Position numbers and translations under genes: made by a program
Shown here: in pieces, positions 32,501-40,598 of the stretch
How positions within the stretch are numbered: the first letter of the stretch is position 1
How the letters are laid out: every line of letters starts with the position of its first letter
Source: Polynucleobacter sp. AP-Capit-er-40B-B4
GTDB lineage: Bacteria > Pseudomonadota > Gammaproteobacteria > Burkholderiales > Burkholderiaceae
Direction of reading: 5' to 3'
DNA: 64,000 nucleotides
Assembly: GCF_018882245.1 (NCBI RefSeq)
Contig: NZ_JACVOV010000003.1
Location: 166,607-230,606, forward strand
Notes under the pieces: model-generated
Told to the model about the DNA's origin: nothing
Databases searched by the model: none
The model's input: the letters and a program-made list of their open reading frames with translations, nothing else

Positions 32501-33059
32501 GCTTTATACCGAAATGCTGAATCGTGCCGTGAAATCCTTGCGTAGTGGTAAAGAGCCAGACCTTCTCTCTCCATTACAAGCTACTACGGATGTGAATCTC
32601 GGTGTACCCGCCCTACTTCCAGACGATTACTGTCCCGATGTCCATGAGCGACTCTCGCTATACAAACGTTTTGCCAGCACTCATGACTTCTCTGAATTGA
32701 TGGGCTTACGTGAGGAACTGGTGGATCGATTTGGGGATTTACCAGATCAAGCGAAGTCTTTTTATGAAACCCACCGCTTGCGTCTAGAAATGACAGGGTT
32801 TGGCATTAAAAAGATTGACGCAACACCAATGTCTATTCAGATTCAATTTATTCCGAACCCACCGATTGATCCAATGAAGATCATCCAACTGATCCAGTCA
32901 TCGAAATATATTCAACTCAATGGTCAAGACAAGTTAAAAGTGCTGCCTCAAAAAGACCGTGAGTTTGAGAGATTGGAACAACGCCTTGATGCCATTAGGC
33001 AAGTCCTCAGACGCCTGAATGAATCCGCTGTTTTAAGCCCAATGAAGACGGGTCAATAA
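29514..33059 (+). CDS. mfd: transcription-repair coupling factor Mfd
   Basis: Removes RNA polymerase stalled at DNA lesions and recruits UvrA. Domains in order: UvrB-like region (RLLPDWEILPYDHFSPHQDLVSERL, residues about 80-105), RNA polymerase interaction domain of CarD type (LKIGDPVVHAEHGIGRYQG, about 497-515), helicase motor with Walker A CGDVGFGKTE, DEEH motif VIVDEEHRFG, TATPIPRT, and the TRG region after LRGRVGRSHHQAYAYLL, then the UvrA-binding C-terminal domain. Length 1181 residues is typical. It is divergent from ispD and precedes serB by 18 bases. Confidence 0.98.
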   Translation: MSDVLNLAPPIPAPRAGQRFTFSGLIGSADAALIAQNALRYRDKFSVMVIFCAQAQEAQRLLEEIPAFAPQLKTRLLPDWEILPYDHFSPHQDLVSERLATLYELLNGSCDIVLVPVTTALQRLGPPGFLSGHTFFFRQGDKLNEAALKLQLQQAGYDPVSAVMRPGEYSIRGGLFDLFPMGSNLPYRLDLFGDEIEQIRAFDPDTQRSLYPVKEIRLLPGHEFPFDDASRTAFRGRWREVFEGDPSRCSIYKDANLGIPSAGIESYLPLFFEEQSNLFDYFPRSGDPVWLVSIGDVEETIKGFWKDTLSRYEFLKHDLDRPILPPKELFLDVVEFFTTSKPYARLAFEKEGSEQNEFSAVPDIAVHRRDADPINRLRKIVAAEKSRVLICSDSAGRKESIRQLFEESNSVTGLDGKPLYPLKPEGFDSIADFIKSGSLFGLVTAPLFNGFSWPRENLIVVTEAELFTTTARQRRKGKANENADPDMLFKDLSELKIGDPVVHAEHGIGRYQGLVLLNLAPPKEAPIFEEFLHLQYAGQATLYVPVQQLEMVTRYAGSDPDSAPLHQLGSGQWDKAKRKAAQQIRDTAAELLGLYAARAIRKGHAFEFSAHDYAAFAESFGFEETPDQANAIAAVIGDMTSGTPMDRLVCGDVGFGKTEVALRASFVAVMGGKQVAILAPTTLLAEQHVATWKDRFADWPVRIVELSRFKTTKEINAALEAIAKGEADIIIGTHKLLSKETQFANLGLVIVDEEHRFGVRQKDALKALRAEVDILTLTATPIPRTLGMAMEGLREFSIIATAPQKRLAIKTFVRREGDGVIREAVLREIKRGGQVYFLHNEVETIQNRKHALQELIPEARISVAHGQMHERELESVMREFVTQRTNILLCTTIIETGIDVPTANTIIMHRADKFGLAQLHQLRGRVGRSHHQAYAYLLVPDPEALSKQAQLRLNAIQAMEELGSGFYLAMHDLEIRGAGEVLGDKQSGEIHEIGFQLYTEMLNRAVKSLRSGKEPDLLSPLQATTDVNLGVPALLPDDYCPDVHERLSLYKRFASTHDFSELMGLREELVDRFGDLPDQAKSFYETHRLRLEMTGFGIKKIDATPMSIQIQFIPNPPIDPMKIIQLIQSSKYIQLNGQDKLKVLPQKDREFERLEQRLDAIRQVLRRLNESAVLSPMKTGQ

Positions 33060-33077
33060 TCCGATTATTATTAAGCC

Positions 33078-33965
33078 ATGAGCAATCAAGTACTTGTAGT
33101 GATATCCAGAGCCCCCTTATCTGAAAAGCTGATCTTTTCACTAAAAGATCAAGCCTTACAGCATGGTATCTCGCTACACTCCATTGGCGGTCAAGTCAGT
33201 AATGGCGCTTATTATTCCGAGCGCTTTGAATCAAGCGCGCACATTGAAACAGCCCAACGTGAGCAACTGCGCACCTTAACCGCAAACTTTAATGCGGATC
33301 TCTGCTTCTTGAGGCCAGATCTCCTGCCGCAAGATATTCGCGTGCTCGCAATGGACATGGACTCAACACTGATCAATATTGAATGTATTGATGAGATTGC
33401 GGATTTCACCGGCAAGAAATCGGCTGTATCTGAAATTACCGAAGCCACTATGCGCGGGGAAATCAAGGACTTCCAAGAAAGTCTTAGGAGGCGTGTGGCG
33501 CTACTTGAGGGCGTTCATGCAGATGCGCTTGAATCTGTCTATCGTGATCGCTTACGCCCTAACCCTGGTGCAACAGAACTCTTGGCTGGCGCTCATGCGC
33601 GTGGAATATATACATTGTTAGTTTCTGGCGGCTTTACCTTCTTTACTGAGAAGTTACGCCAGCAATTGGGTTTCAAACAAACCCAGGCTAATACCTTAGA
33701 AATTATTGACGGCAAATTGACCGGCAAAGTACTTGGTGACATCGTCGATGGTGCGGCGAAAGCTGCTCATTTGGATGCTGCATGCGCACGACTTGGCTGT
33801 ACAAAAGTAAACGCTATAACCATGGGTGATGGCGCGAATGATTTGATTATGATGAATGGCTCTGGTATTAGCGTTGCCTACAAAGCAAAACCTGTTGTCA
33901 AAGAAAAAGCCGACGCGGCTTTTGACCGAGTCGGCTTAGATGCTGCTTTACTACTGATCTCTTAA
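33078..33965 (+). CDS. serB: phosphoserine phosphatase
   Basis: Last step of serine synthesis, a HAD-family hydrolase. The catalytic DxDxT is in LAMDMDSTLINIECIDE (about residue 92), motif II Ser in LLVSGGFTFFTE, and the metal site in TMGDGANDLIMM. The N-terminal 85 residues are a degenerate regulatory domain as in E. coli SerB. Length 295 residues. It follows mfd closely, and its stop codon lies inside a terminator hairpin. Confidence 0.96.
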   Translation: MSNQVLVVISRAPLSEKLIFSLKDQALQHGISLHSIGGQVSNGAYYSERFESSAHIETAQREQLRTLTANFNADLCFLRPDLLPQDIRVLAMDMDSTLINIECIDEIADFTGKKSAVSEITEATMRGEIKDFQESLRRRVALLEGVHADALESVYRDRLRPNPGATELLAGAHARGIYTLLVSGGFTFFTEKLRQQLGFKQTQANTLEIIDGKLTGKVLGDIVDGAAKAAHLDAACARLGCTKVNAITMGDGANDLIMMNGSGISVAYKAKPVVKEKADAAFDRVGLDAALLLIS

Positions 33966-33997
33966 TGCTTTAACTAAGAGATCAGGGTAACTTTTTT
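33954..33997 (+). terminator. rho-independent terminator of serB
   Basis: Arms CTGATCTCTTA (33954-33964) and TAAGAGATCAG (33975-33985) are a perfect 11-bp stem with a 10-base loop, followed by TTTTTT at 33992-33997. The left arm contains the serB stop codon. Confidence 0.85.
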
Positions 33998-35180
33998 AGA
34001 GACGCTCAAAAATAGTAGCAATACCTTGACCGCCACCAATACACATTGTTACCAAAGCGTACTTGCCTTGAACGCGGTGTAACTCATGAATTGCCTTGGT
34101 CGCAATCGCCGCACCAGAGCAACCGATTGGGTGACCCAATGCAATCGCCCCACCATTCACATTGGTCTTAGCTGGGTCCAAACCCAAACCTTTAGTAACG
34201 GCCAATGCTTGTGCAGCAAAAGCTTCGTTAGATTCAATCACATCGATTTGATCTAATTTGAGGCCGGCGCGCTCAAGAGCCAATTTAGTTGCAGGAATTG
34301 GGCCTTCACCCATGATGTGGTTTGGCACACCAGCAACTGCATAGGACACTAAACGTGCGATTGGCTTATGACCAGCTTTCTTAGCAGTCTCAGCATCTGC
34401 CAAGACGAAGAATGCAGCACCATCGTTAATGCCGGATGCGTTACCGGCAGTAACAGACCCACCTTCTTTCTTAAACACGGCCTTCATCTTGCCAAGTGTT
34501 TCCATTGTGGTGTCTGGCTTGCAATGCTCGTCAGTATCAAACACGATATCGCCCTTGCGGGTCTTGATAGTGATTGGAACGATCTGAGATTTGAAACGCC
34601 CTTCTTTGATTGCGTTTGCTGCACGGCGGTGTGACTCAACTGCCAATGCATCTTGCTCTTCACGAGTAAGTTTCCATTTTTCAACAAGGTTTTCTGCAGT
34701 TACGCCCATATGGCCAACACCAAATGGGTCAGTTAAAACAGCAACCATCAAGTCAAGCATTTTGGTATCACCCATACGTGCACCACTGCGCATTGCTGGT
34801 GAACCATACATACCACGTGACATTACTTCAACACCACCACCAACACCATAATCACAATCACCCAACAGGATTTGCTGAGCAGTGGTCACGATCGCTTGCA
34901 AGCCGGAGCTGCACAAACGATTGAGCGCCATCGCTACGGACTCCATTGGAAGGCCTGCTTGAATCGAAGCCACACGAGCAACATAGGCATAACGACTATC
35001 CGTAGGAATCGTATTTCCTACGGTAATGTAATTAATTAACGCCGGATCTACACCAGAGCGTGCAACCGCCTCTTTCATCACAATGCCGCCGAGCTCTGAA
35101 GGCTCAAAGCTGCTGAGGGAACCATTAAAGGTGCCAATTGCGGAACGAACTGCACTTAAGACAACGACATCACGACTCAT
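33996..35180 (-). CDS. acetyl-CoA/acyl-CoA acetyltransferase (BktB-like thiolase)
   Basis: A 394-residue degradative/biosynthetic thiolase. The acyl-binding Cys is in NRLCSSGLQAI (about residue 90), the His in GGAIALGHPIGCSGA and the second Cys in MCIGGGQG. The sequence MSRDVVVLSAVRSAIGTFNGSL and the C-terminus HELHRVQGKYALVTMCIGGGQGIATIFERL-like ending resemble C. necator BktB more than PhaA, suggesting use of C4-C5 as well as C2 units. AAGGGG precedes the ATG. It lies 92 bases after rimO, in the PHA locus, and could supply acetoacetyl- or ketovaleryl-CoA to PhaB. The exact substrate range is inferred. Confidence 0.9.
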   Translation of the reverse strand: MSRDVVVLSAVRSAIGTFNGSLSSFEPSELGGIVMKEAVARSGVDPALINYITVGNTIPTDSRYAYVARVASIQAGLPMESVAMALNRLCSSGLQAIVTTAQQILLGDCDYGVGGGVEVMSRGMYGSPAMRSGARMGDTKMLDLMVAVLTDPFGVGHMGVTAENLVEKWKLTREEQDALAVESHRRAANAIKEGRFKSQIVPITIKTRKGDIVFDTDEHCKPDTTMETLGKMKAVFKKEGGSVTAGNASGINDGAAFFVLADAETAKKAGHKPIARLVSYAVAGVPNHIMGEGPIPATKLALERAGLKLDQIDVIESNEAFAAQALAVTKGLGLDPAKTNVNGGAIALGHPIGCSGAAIATKAIHELHRVQGKYALVTMCIGGGQGIATIFERL

Positions 35181-35197
35181 ATCAATCCCCTTTGCTA

Positions 35198-35214
35198 AGC
35201 CTAATAATTAGGCT
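35198..35214. repeat. 17-base inverted repeat in the thiolase leader
   Basis: AGCCTAA-TAA-TTAGGCT, a perfect 7-bp stem 18 bases before the thiolase ATG. No U run follows on minus, so it is more likely an operator or leader hairpin than a terminator. Confidence 0.4.
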
Positions 35215-35272
35215 GACACTGCACTAAATAATTACTAAATAAGCAATCCAACTATCAGTTTTATTCGATTCG

Positions 35273-36631
35273 TCAAGTTTCGGCTATTAGGTCATGCCCT
35301 TGGGAGCTAATGACTGTTGCACGAATGATTTCGCCAGCACGATAGCGTTTAGAGGGCTTGCTAGCAGGCAAAACCCTCACCAAACCATCAATTTCAGGGG
35401 CATCGCCAATAGTTCTGCCTATTCCGCCCGATTCATCTAAGCGGTCAATAATGACCTGAACACGTTTGCCTATTTTTTTAGCAAGTCGTTTTATCGAGAT
35501 TTCTTCCGCTTTTGCCATAAAGCGAGCACGCCGCTCCTCACGAATTTCATCCGGGACGGGGTTATCCAGCTGGTTTGCTGTGGCACCCTCAACTGGCGAA
35601 TAGGCAAAACAACCTGCTCTATCAATTTGCGCTTCATCTAAGAAGTTAAGCAAATACTCAAACTCTTCTTCAGACTCACCAGGAAAGCCAGCAATGAAAG
35701 TACTTCTGATGACTAAATCAGGACAGGCTTCACGCCAAGACGTGATGCGCTCAATATTTTTCTCGCCGCTAGCAGGACGCTTCATGCGCTTTAGGACGTC
35801 TGGATGCGCATGCTGTAATGGAATATCTAAGTAAGGCAAAACACCATAACCATGCTCTGAGAACTCCGCCATCAATGGGAGAACATCATCTACATGCGGA
35901 TAAGGATAGACATAGTGCAATCTCACCCATGCTTGATGTTCACGCGCAATTTGATTTAAGGCGTTTACCAAATCAAACATTTTGGTTTTTACAGGCTTAC
36001 CGTCCCAGAAACCAGTGCGGTACTGGATATCAACGCCATAAGCACTAGTGTCCTGAGAAACAACTAATAATTCTTTTACGCCCGACTCAAATAAACGCTT
36101 TGCCTCAAGCAATACCTCACCAATTGGACGCGATACCAAATCACCGCGCATGTTTGGAATGATGCAAAAAGTACAGCGATGATTACAGCCTTCGCTAATC
36201 TTGAGATAGGCGTAATGCTTAGGAGTCAGCTTTAGGCCAGCTGGCGGAACTAAATCTGTAAATGGATCATGTGGCTTGGGAAGATGCAAATGAATGGCTT
36301 GCATTACTTCATCAGTAGCGTGCGGCCCTGTAACAGCAAGGACTTTAGGGTGAATGCTCTGAATGAGATCAGAGCCATCAGCATTCTTTCTGGCACCGAG
36401 GCAACCAGTCACAATCACTTTGCCGTTTTCTGCTAACGCTTCGCCAATTGCTGAGAGACTTTCTTCAACAGCGGAATCAATAAAGCCGCAGGTATTAACT
36501 ACTACCAGATCCGCGCCGGAATAATCCTTGGCAGTTTCATATCCCTCGGCGCTCAATTGCGTGAGGATGAGCTCTGAATCTACTAACGCCTTAGGACAGC
36601 CTAAGGATACAAATCCTATTTTTCCAGCCAC
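35273..36631 (-). CDS. rimO: ribosomal protein S12 methylthiotransferase RimO
   Basis: Radical-SAM enzyme that methylthiolates Asp88/89 of ribosomal protein S12. The N-terminal UPF0004 domain starts [17 protein letters not shown] with the cluster Cys residues, including VVNTCGFID and VTGCLGARK. The radical-SAM cluster motif is [15 protein letters not shown] (about residue 149). A C-terminal TRAM domain ends [19 protein letters not shown]. Length 452 residues is typical. It starts 2 bases after the phaR stop, so the two are probably translated from one message. The link to PHA genes is conserved in Burkholderiales but not functionally obvious. Confidence 0.96.
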   Translation of the reverse strand: MAGKIGFVSLGCPKALVDSELILTQLSAEGYETAKDYSGADLVVVNTCGFIDSAVEESLSAIGEALAENGKVIVTGCLGARKNADGSDLIQSIHPKVLAVTGPHATDEVMQAIHLHLPKPHDPFTDLVPPAGLKLTPKHYAYLKISEGCNHRCTFCIIPNMRGDLVSRPIGEVLLEAKRLFESGVKELLVVSQDTSAYGVDIQYRTGFWDGKPVKTKMFDLVNALNQIAREHQAWVRLHYVYPYPHVDDVLPLMAEFSEHGYGVLPYLDIPLQHAHPDVLKRMKRPASGEKNIERITSWREACPDLVIRSTFIAGFPGESEEEFEYLLNFLDEAQIDRAGCFAYSPVEGATANQLDNPVPDEIREERRARFMAKAEEISIKRLAKKIGKRVQVIIDRLDESGGIGRTIGDAPEIDGLVRVLPASKPSKRYRAGEIIRATVISSQGHDLIAET

Positions 36632-36633
36632 AA

Positions 36634-37194
36634 CTATTCTTTTTCAGTTTTATTAGGCTGGGGCGTAAACGGGAAGTTACCAAAAATATTCTGAGATCCC
36701 TGCATCTGCTCTTGCATCTTAATGAAGAGGTCTTTGCTCTGTTCCATGTAGTTGCCCATCAGACCTTGCATGAGGGGGTTCTGAATATTCATCATTTGAG
36801 ACCAAGCTTCTGGAGTGCTGCCAGCACCTAAACCTTTGGTTTGATCACCAAGCTTATTGTGGATGTCCACGAATGACTGCATGGTCTTCTCAAGGTAATT
36901 ACCCATCAAGCCTTGCATGGAGTTTCCATAGAAGCGAATGATTTGAGAAAGCATTTGGGAAGAGAACACAGGTGCACCACCCGCCTCTTCCTCAAGAATA
37001 ATTTGCAACAAGATGTTGCGTGTTAGATCTTCTTCAGTTTTAGCATCAACAACTTTAAATACTTCGCTGCCCATAACCAAATTCTTGATGTCAGACAGCG
37101 TTACATAAGTGCTGGTCTGGGTATCGTAGAGACGGCGATTTGGGTACTTCTTGATGAGCCGATCTTCGCCAGCTCGTTTTGCACGGGTTACCAT
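36634..37194 (-). CDS. phaR: polyhydroxyalkanoate synthesis repressor PhaR
   Basis: A DNA- and PHB-binding repressor of phasin and its own gene. The N-terminal PHB_acc_N domain is clear: [29 protein letters not shown], then [16 protein letters not shown]. One or two PHB_acc repeats follow ([22 protein letters not shown] and a second [16 protein letters not shown]). The C-terminus is Gln/Pro-rich. Length 186 residues is usual. AAGGAAAA precedes the ATG. A TGCA-rich inverted repeat lies over its putative promoter, consistent with autorepression. Confidence 0.95.
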   Translation of the reverse strand: MVTRAKRAGEDRLIKKYPNRRLYDTQTSTYVTLSDIKNLVMGSEVFKVVDAKTEEDLTRNILLQIILEEEAGGAPVFSSQMLSQIIRFYGNSMQGLMGNYLEKTMQSFVDIHNKLGDQTKGLGAGSTPEAWSQMMNIQNPLMQGLMGNYMEQSKDLFIKMQEQMQGSQNIFGNFPFTPQPNKTEKE

Positions 37195-37281
37195 TTTTTT
37201 CCTTACTCATTACTGCATCGCAACATCAGCGTAGTTTATCCCTAGTTTGACCTAAAGGTAAATACGCTGTGTTGCGTACTA

Positions 37282-37310
37282 CAAATACTCTAATAATTGC
37301 TGCAGTGCAA
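37282..37310 (-). promoter_or_regulatory. candidate phaR promoter with overlapping PhaR-type operator
   Basis: On minus, TTGCAC (37310-37305) and TATTTG (37287-37282) lie 17 bases apart. The -35 is embedded in TTGCTGCAGTGCAA (37297-37310 on plus), an imperfect inverted repeat with two TGCA/TGC cores. PhaR proteins are known to prefer TGC/TGCA-containing inverted repeats. The match is by eye. Confidence 0.45.
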
Positions 37311-37312
37311 TA

Positions 37313-38053
37313 TTAGCCAGTATGAATTCCGCCGTTTAATGAGAAATCAGCGCCTGTAGCATATCCACCATCATCAGATGCAATCCAGCAGCAAATAGAA
37401 GCGATTTCCTCAGGAGTACCTAAACGTTTCACCGGAATGCCAGAGACAATCTTTTCCAAAACATCCTCACGGATCGCTTTAACCATATCTGTACCGATGT
37501 AACCAGGAGACACCGTATTCACGGTAACCCCTTTAGTGGCCACCTCTTGAGCCAAAGCCATAGTGAAACCATGCAGGCCGGCCTTAGCTGTTGAATAGTT
37601 TGCTTGACCAAATTGGCCTTTTTGACCATTCACAGAAGAAATATTAATAATCCGACCCCAATTATTTTCAACCATGCCATCGATTACTTGCTTGGTTACA
37701 TTGAACAAAGAGTTGAGGTTGGTATCAATAACCGCTTTCCATGCATCAGGAGTCATCTTGCGGAATACGCTATCACGGGTAATGCCGGCATTGTTTACTA
37801 ATACATCTACACGCCCAACATCGGCCTTTACCTTTTCAAAAGCGGCAACCGTGCTATCCCAGTCAGAAACGTTACCCTCGGAAGCAATGAAGTCATAACC
37901 TAGCGCCTTTTGCTCACCCAACCAGCGGTCTTTACGTGGTGAATTTGGACCACAACCGGCGATCACCTTAAAGCCATCTTTAGCAAGGCGTTGACAAATA
38001 GCGGTGCCAATACCACCCATACCACCAGTTACATATGCGACTTTTTGAGACAT
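37313..38053 (-). CDS. phaB: acetoacetyl-CoA reductase
   Basis: NADPH-dependent short-chain dehydrogenase that makes (R)-3-hydroxyacyl-CoA for PHA. The cofactor site is VTGGMGGIGTAICQRLA; the catalytic Ser-Tyr-Lys are in INISSVNGQKGQFGQANYSTAKAG (pieces NISSVN and YSTAKAG); the ending is ATGADFSLNGGIHTG. Length 246 residues matches the C. necator enzyme. AAGGGG precedes the ATG. It follows phaC by 29 bases, with no phaA between them. Confidence 0.96.
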   Translation of the reverse strand: MSQKVAYVTGGMGGIGTAICQRLAKDGFKVIAGCGPNSPRKDRWLGEQKALGYDFIASEGNVSDWDSTVAAFEKVKADVGRVDVLVNNAGITRDSVFRKMTPDAWKAVIDTNLNSLFNVTKQVIDGMVENNWGRIINISSVNGQKGQFGQANYSTAKAGLHGFTMALAQEVATKGVTVNTVSPGYIGTDMVKAIREDVLEKIVSGIPVKRLGTPEEIASICCWIASDDGGYATGADFSLNGGIHTG

Positions 38054-38082
38054 TACTTTCCCCTTTTAAAAACCTTAGTTAA

Positions 38083-39720
38083 TTAGTTTGCGATTTCTGG
38101 TGTTGCTTTTTCTTTGACATACACACCAGGTGCTGCTTCCATTTTTTTGTACTTGGCATTACCAAAGGTAGTACTTGCTGGCTTTTTCTCGCCACCAAAT
38201 TGCTCCAGCCATTTTGTGTAATCTGGCCACCAGCTTCCAGAAATTTGTTTAGCACCCTCTAGCCATTCTGCTGCCGTTGGTGCAAGCTTGTTGTTTTCAA
38301 AGTAGTAACGCTTGTTTTTTGCTGGCGGATTAATTACGCCGGCAATATGGCCTGATGCACCCAAGACAAATCGGTTCTTACCTTTAAGAATATGCGTGGA
38401 CTCATAAGCTGATTGCCAAGGAACAATGTGGTCCTCTTGTGAGGCATATAAATACGCCGGGCATTTAATCTTGCCGAGATCAATCTTCTCGCCACAGATT
38501 TTGACCTTGCCTGGTTTAACCAAATCATTTTGCAAATAAGTGTGACGCAAATACCAGCAATACATTGCACCAGGCAAGTTCGTGGAATCGCCATTCCAAT
38601 AGAGCAGGTCAAATGGTGGCGGTGAATTTCCTTTCAGATAATTCTCTACAACGTAATTCCAAACTAAATCGTTTGGACGCAAGAAAGAAAAGGTGTTGCC
38701 CAGGTCTAACCCAGACATCATGCCGTACTTGCCGCCCTTACCGCCGATGGTGTTCTCGCGCATTTCAACCATGCCTTCATCAATAAAGACATCCAGGATG
38801 CCGGTATTGGTGAAATCCAATAAGGTAGTAAATAGGGTTAAGCTAGCAGCCGGATGCTCATCGCGAGCCGCCAATACCGCTAATGCAGATGTGGTTAAGG
38901 TGCCGCCAACGCAGAATCCCAAGATATTAATTTGCTTGGTGCCTCCGATATCTTTAACTACTTCAATCGCTTTAATGACGCCCTTGCCAACATAATCATC
39001 CCAACTCACCTCAGCCATGGAGGCATCTGGATTTTTCCAAGACACCAAAAATACGGTGTGACCTTGGCTCACCATATGTCGAACTACAGAGTTATCTGGT
39101 TGCAAATCCAGAATGTAGTATTTATTGATGCAAGGTGGCACCATTAAATAAGGACGCTCGAATACTTGATCTGTTAATGGTGTGTATTGAATTAACTCAA
39201 AGAGTTCATTACGGAACACCACGTGACCTTCCGTTGTGGCAATATTTTTTCCCACTTCAAAGGCGGACTCATCCGTTTGGGAGACCTTACCTTTTTTCAT
39301 ATCCCCCAATAAGTTCACAATCCCTTTTTGAATGGACTGTCCTTGGGAGCTGATGATGCTCTCCAGTACTTCTGGGTTAGTTGCAATAAAATTGGATGGT
39401 GAAAGCGCATCAATCATCTGCTCTGTTGTGAACAGAATTTTCTGCTTAGACTTTTCATCTGTTTCTACTGCTTTGGCCAAGGCCATTAAATGCTTAGAGT
39501 TAAGCAAGTAAGTTGCTGCAATGACTTTGCTCCATGAGGAGTGCCATGCCTTTCCTGCAAAACGACGATCTTTGACTTCAATCGCTTCAGGATTGGTTGC
39601 GATGTGCGCTAGTTCTGTGAAATATTCTTTTTGGATTTCAGATAAACGCTCTGGCGGAATTAGTGCCATGTGATGCGGCGCCAAAGATGGCGTTGCACCG
39701 GTATTCATGCCTGCAAACAT
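38083..39720 (-). CDS. phaC: class I poly(3-hydroxyalkanoate) synthase
   Basis: Polymerises (R)-3-hydroxyacyl-CoA into storage granules. The lipase-like box is NILGFCVGGTL with the catalytic Cys (about residue 275), the Asp is in YASQEDHIVPW and the His in LGASGHIAGVINPP. The N-terminal region has the class I pattern VIAATYLLNSKHL. Length 545 residues is a little shorter than the 589 of C. necator, mostly at the N-terminus. It heads phaC-phaB on minus. Confidence 0.96.
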   Translation of the reverse strand: MFAGMNTGATPSLAPHHMALIPPERLSEIQKEYFTELAHIATNPEAIEVKDRRFAGKAWHSSWSKVIAATYLLNSKHLMALAKAVETDEKSKQKILFTTEQMIDALSPSNFIATNPEVLESIISSQGQSIQKGIVNLLGDMKKGKVSQTDESAFEVGKNIATTEGHVVFRNELFELIQYTPLTDQVFERPYLMVPPCINKYYILDLQPDNSVVRHMVSQGHTVFLVSWKNPDASMAEVSWDDYVGKGVIKAIEVVKDIGGTKQINILGFCVGGTLTTSALAVLAARDEHPAASLTLFTTLLDFTNTGILDVFIDEGMVEMRENTIGGKGGKYGMMSGLDLGNTFSFLRPNDLVWNYVVENYLKGNSPPPFDLLYWNGDSTNLPGAMYCWYLRHTYLQNDLVKPGKVKICGEKIDLGKIKCPAYLYASQEDHIVPWQSAYESTHILKGKNRFVLGASGHIAGVINPPAKNKRYYFENNKLAPTAAEWLEGAKQISGSWWPDYTKWLEQFGGEKKPASTTFGNAKYKKMEAAPGVYVKEKATPEIAN

Positions 39721-39836
39721 AGTAGTCTCTTCGATTAGTTAGAGACATTCTCCGCCCTTAAGCACTATAGAGTTATACGCAATAACCCTAGCCCTAGAGA
39801 GAATCTAGTAGTTACCCTCATAGAATGGCGTATTAA

Positions 39837-40598
39837 TTATTTTGCTATCCAGATAGCAGAAGCAAATCTACCTGTTTCGCCATCACGCCTGTAGGAGAAA
39901 AACTGATCACCATCTCTCACGGTGCAGTATTCACCACCAAATATTGATGTCACGCCACAGGCTTGAAGACGATCGCTAGCCAAACGATAAATATCAGCTA
40001 AAAATTTTCCAGATTTACTAGTAATAGGCTTAAATGCCTCCTCTGAAAAAGGTAATCCAGAAGCTCTAAACGCCTTTACAACATCCTCGCCCACTTCAAA
40101 TGACTCTGGCCCTATTGCAGGACCCAGCCAGACTAGCAAATCAGATGCGGAACTTTCTTCGGATAGACGCAGCATTTCAGTAACGGTGTTTTCCAAAACT
40201 CCAGCGCAAAGCCCTCTCCATCCTGCATGTGCTGCACCAACAACAGTCCCTTTTGAATTAGTAAACAACGCCGGCAAACAATCCGCAGTCATGATCACCA
40301 GGACCTCGTTCGCGATATTGGTGACTGATGCATCAGCATCGATCACATCGCCAGATTTTGTTCTACGTGTTTCAGGGGTGCTTACCACCGTGCTATGTGT
40401 TTGCTTTAGCCACAAGGGCTTGTTAGGCAAGGTCTTGGTGAAGATTGCTCTATTAGCCAATACGTCCTCAATATGATCGCCGACATGATCGCCCAGGTTT
40501 AAAGATTCAAAGGGAGATGCACTCAGCCCACCAGTTCGAGTACTAACTTGCGCTTTTACAGAAGCTGGGGCTTGCCACCGAGGACTTATCAAAGTCAT
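39837..40598 (-). CDS. pgeF: PgeF/YfiH-family multicopper-type purine nucleoside/peptidoglycan editing factor
   Basis: The 253-residue protein has the DUF152 (laccase-domain) zinc site: His in KQTHSTVV, Cys in MTADCLPALF and His in GAAHAGWRGLCAGVLENTV. E. coli YfiH corrects muropeptides carrying Ser in place of Ala, and human FAMIN-type relatives act on purine nucleosides. Either activity is possible here. The ATG overlaps the stop of rluD as ATGA, the same pairing as rluD-yfiH in E. coli. Confidence 0.94.
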   Translation of the reverse strand: MTLISPRWQAPASVKAQVSTRTGGLSASPFESLNLGDHVGDHIEDVLANRAIFTKTLPNKPLWLKQTHSTVVSTPETRRTKSGDVIDADASVTNIANEVLVIMTADCLPALFTNSKGTVVGAAHAGWRGLCAGVLENTVTEMLRLSEESSASDLLVWLGPAIGPESFEVGEDVVKAFRASGLPFSEEAFKPITSKSGKFLADIYRLASDRLQACGVTSIFGGEYCTVRDGDQFFSYRRDGETGRFASAIWIAK

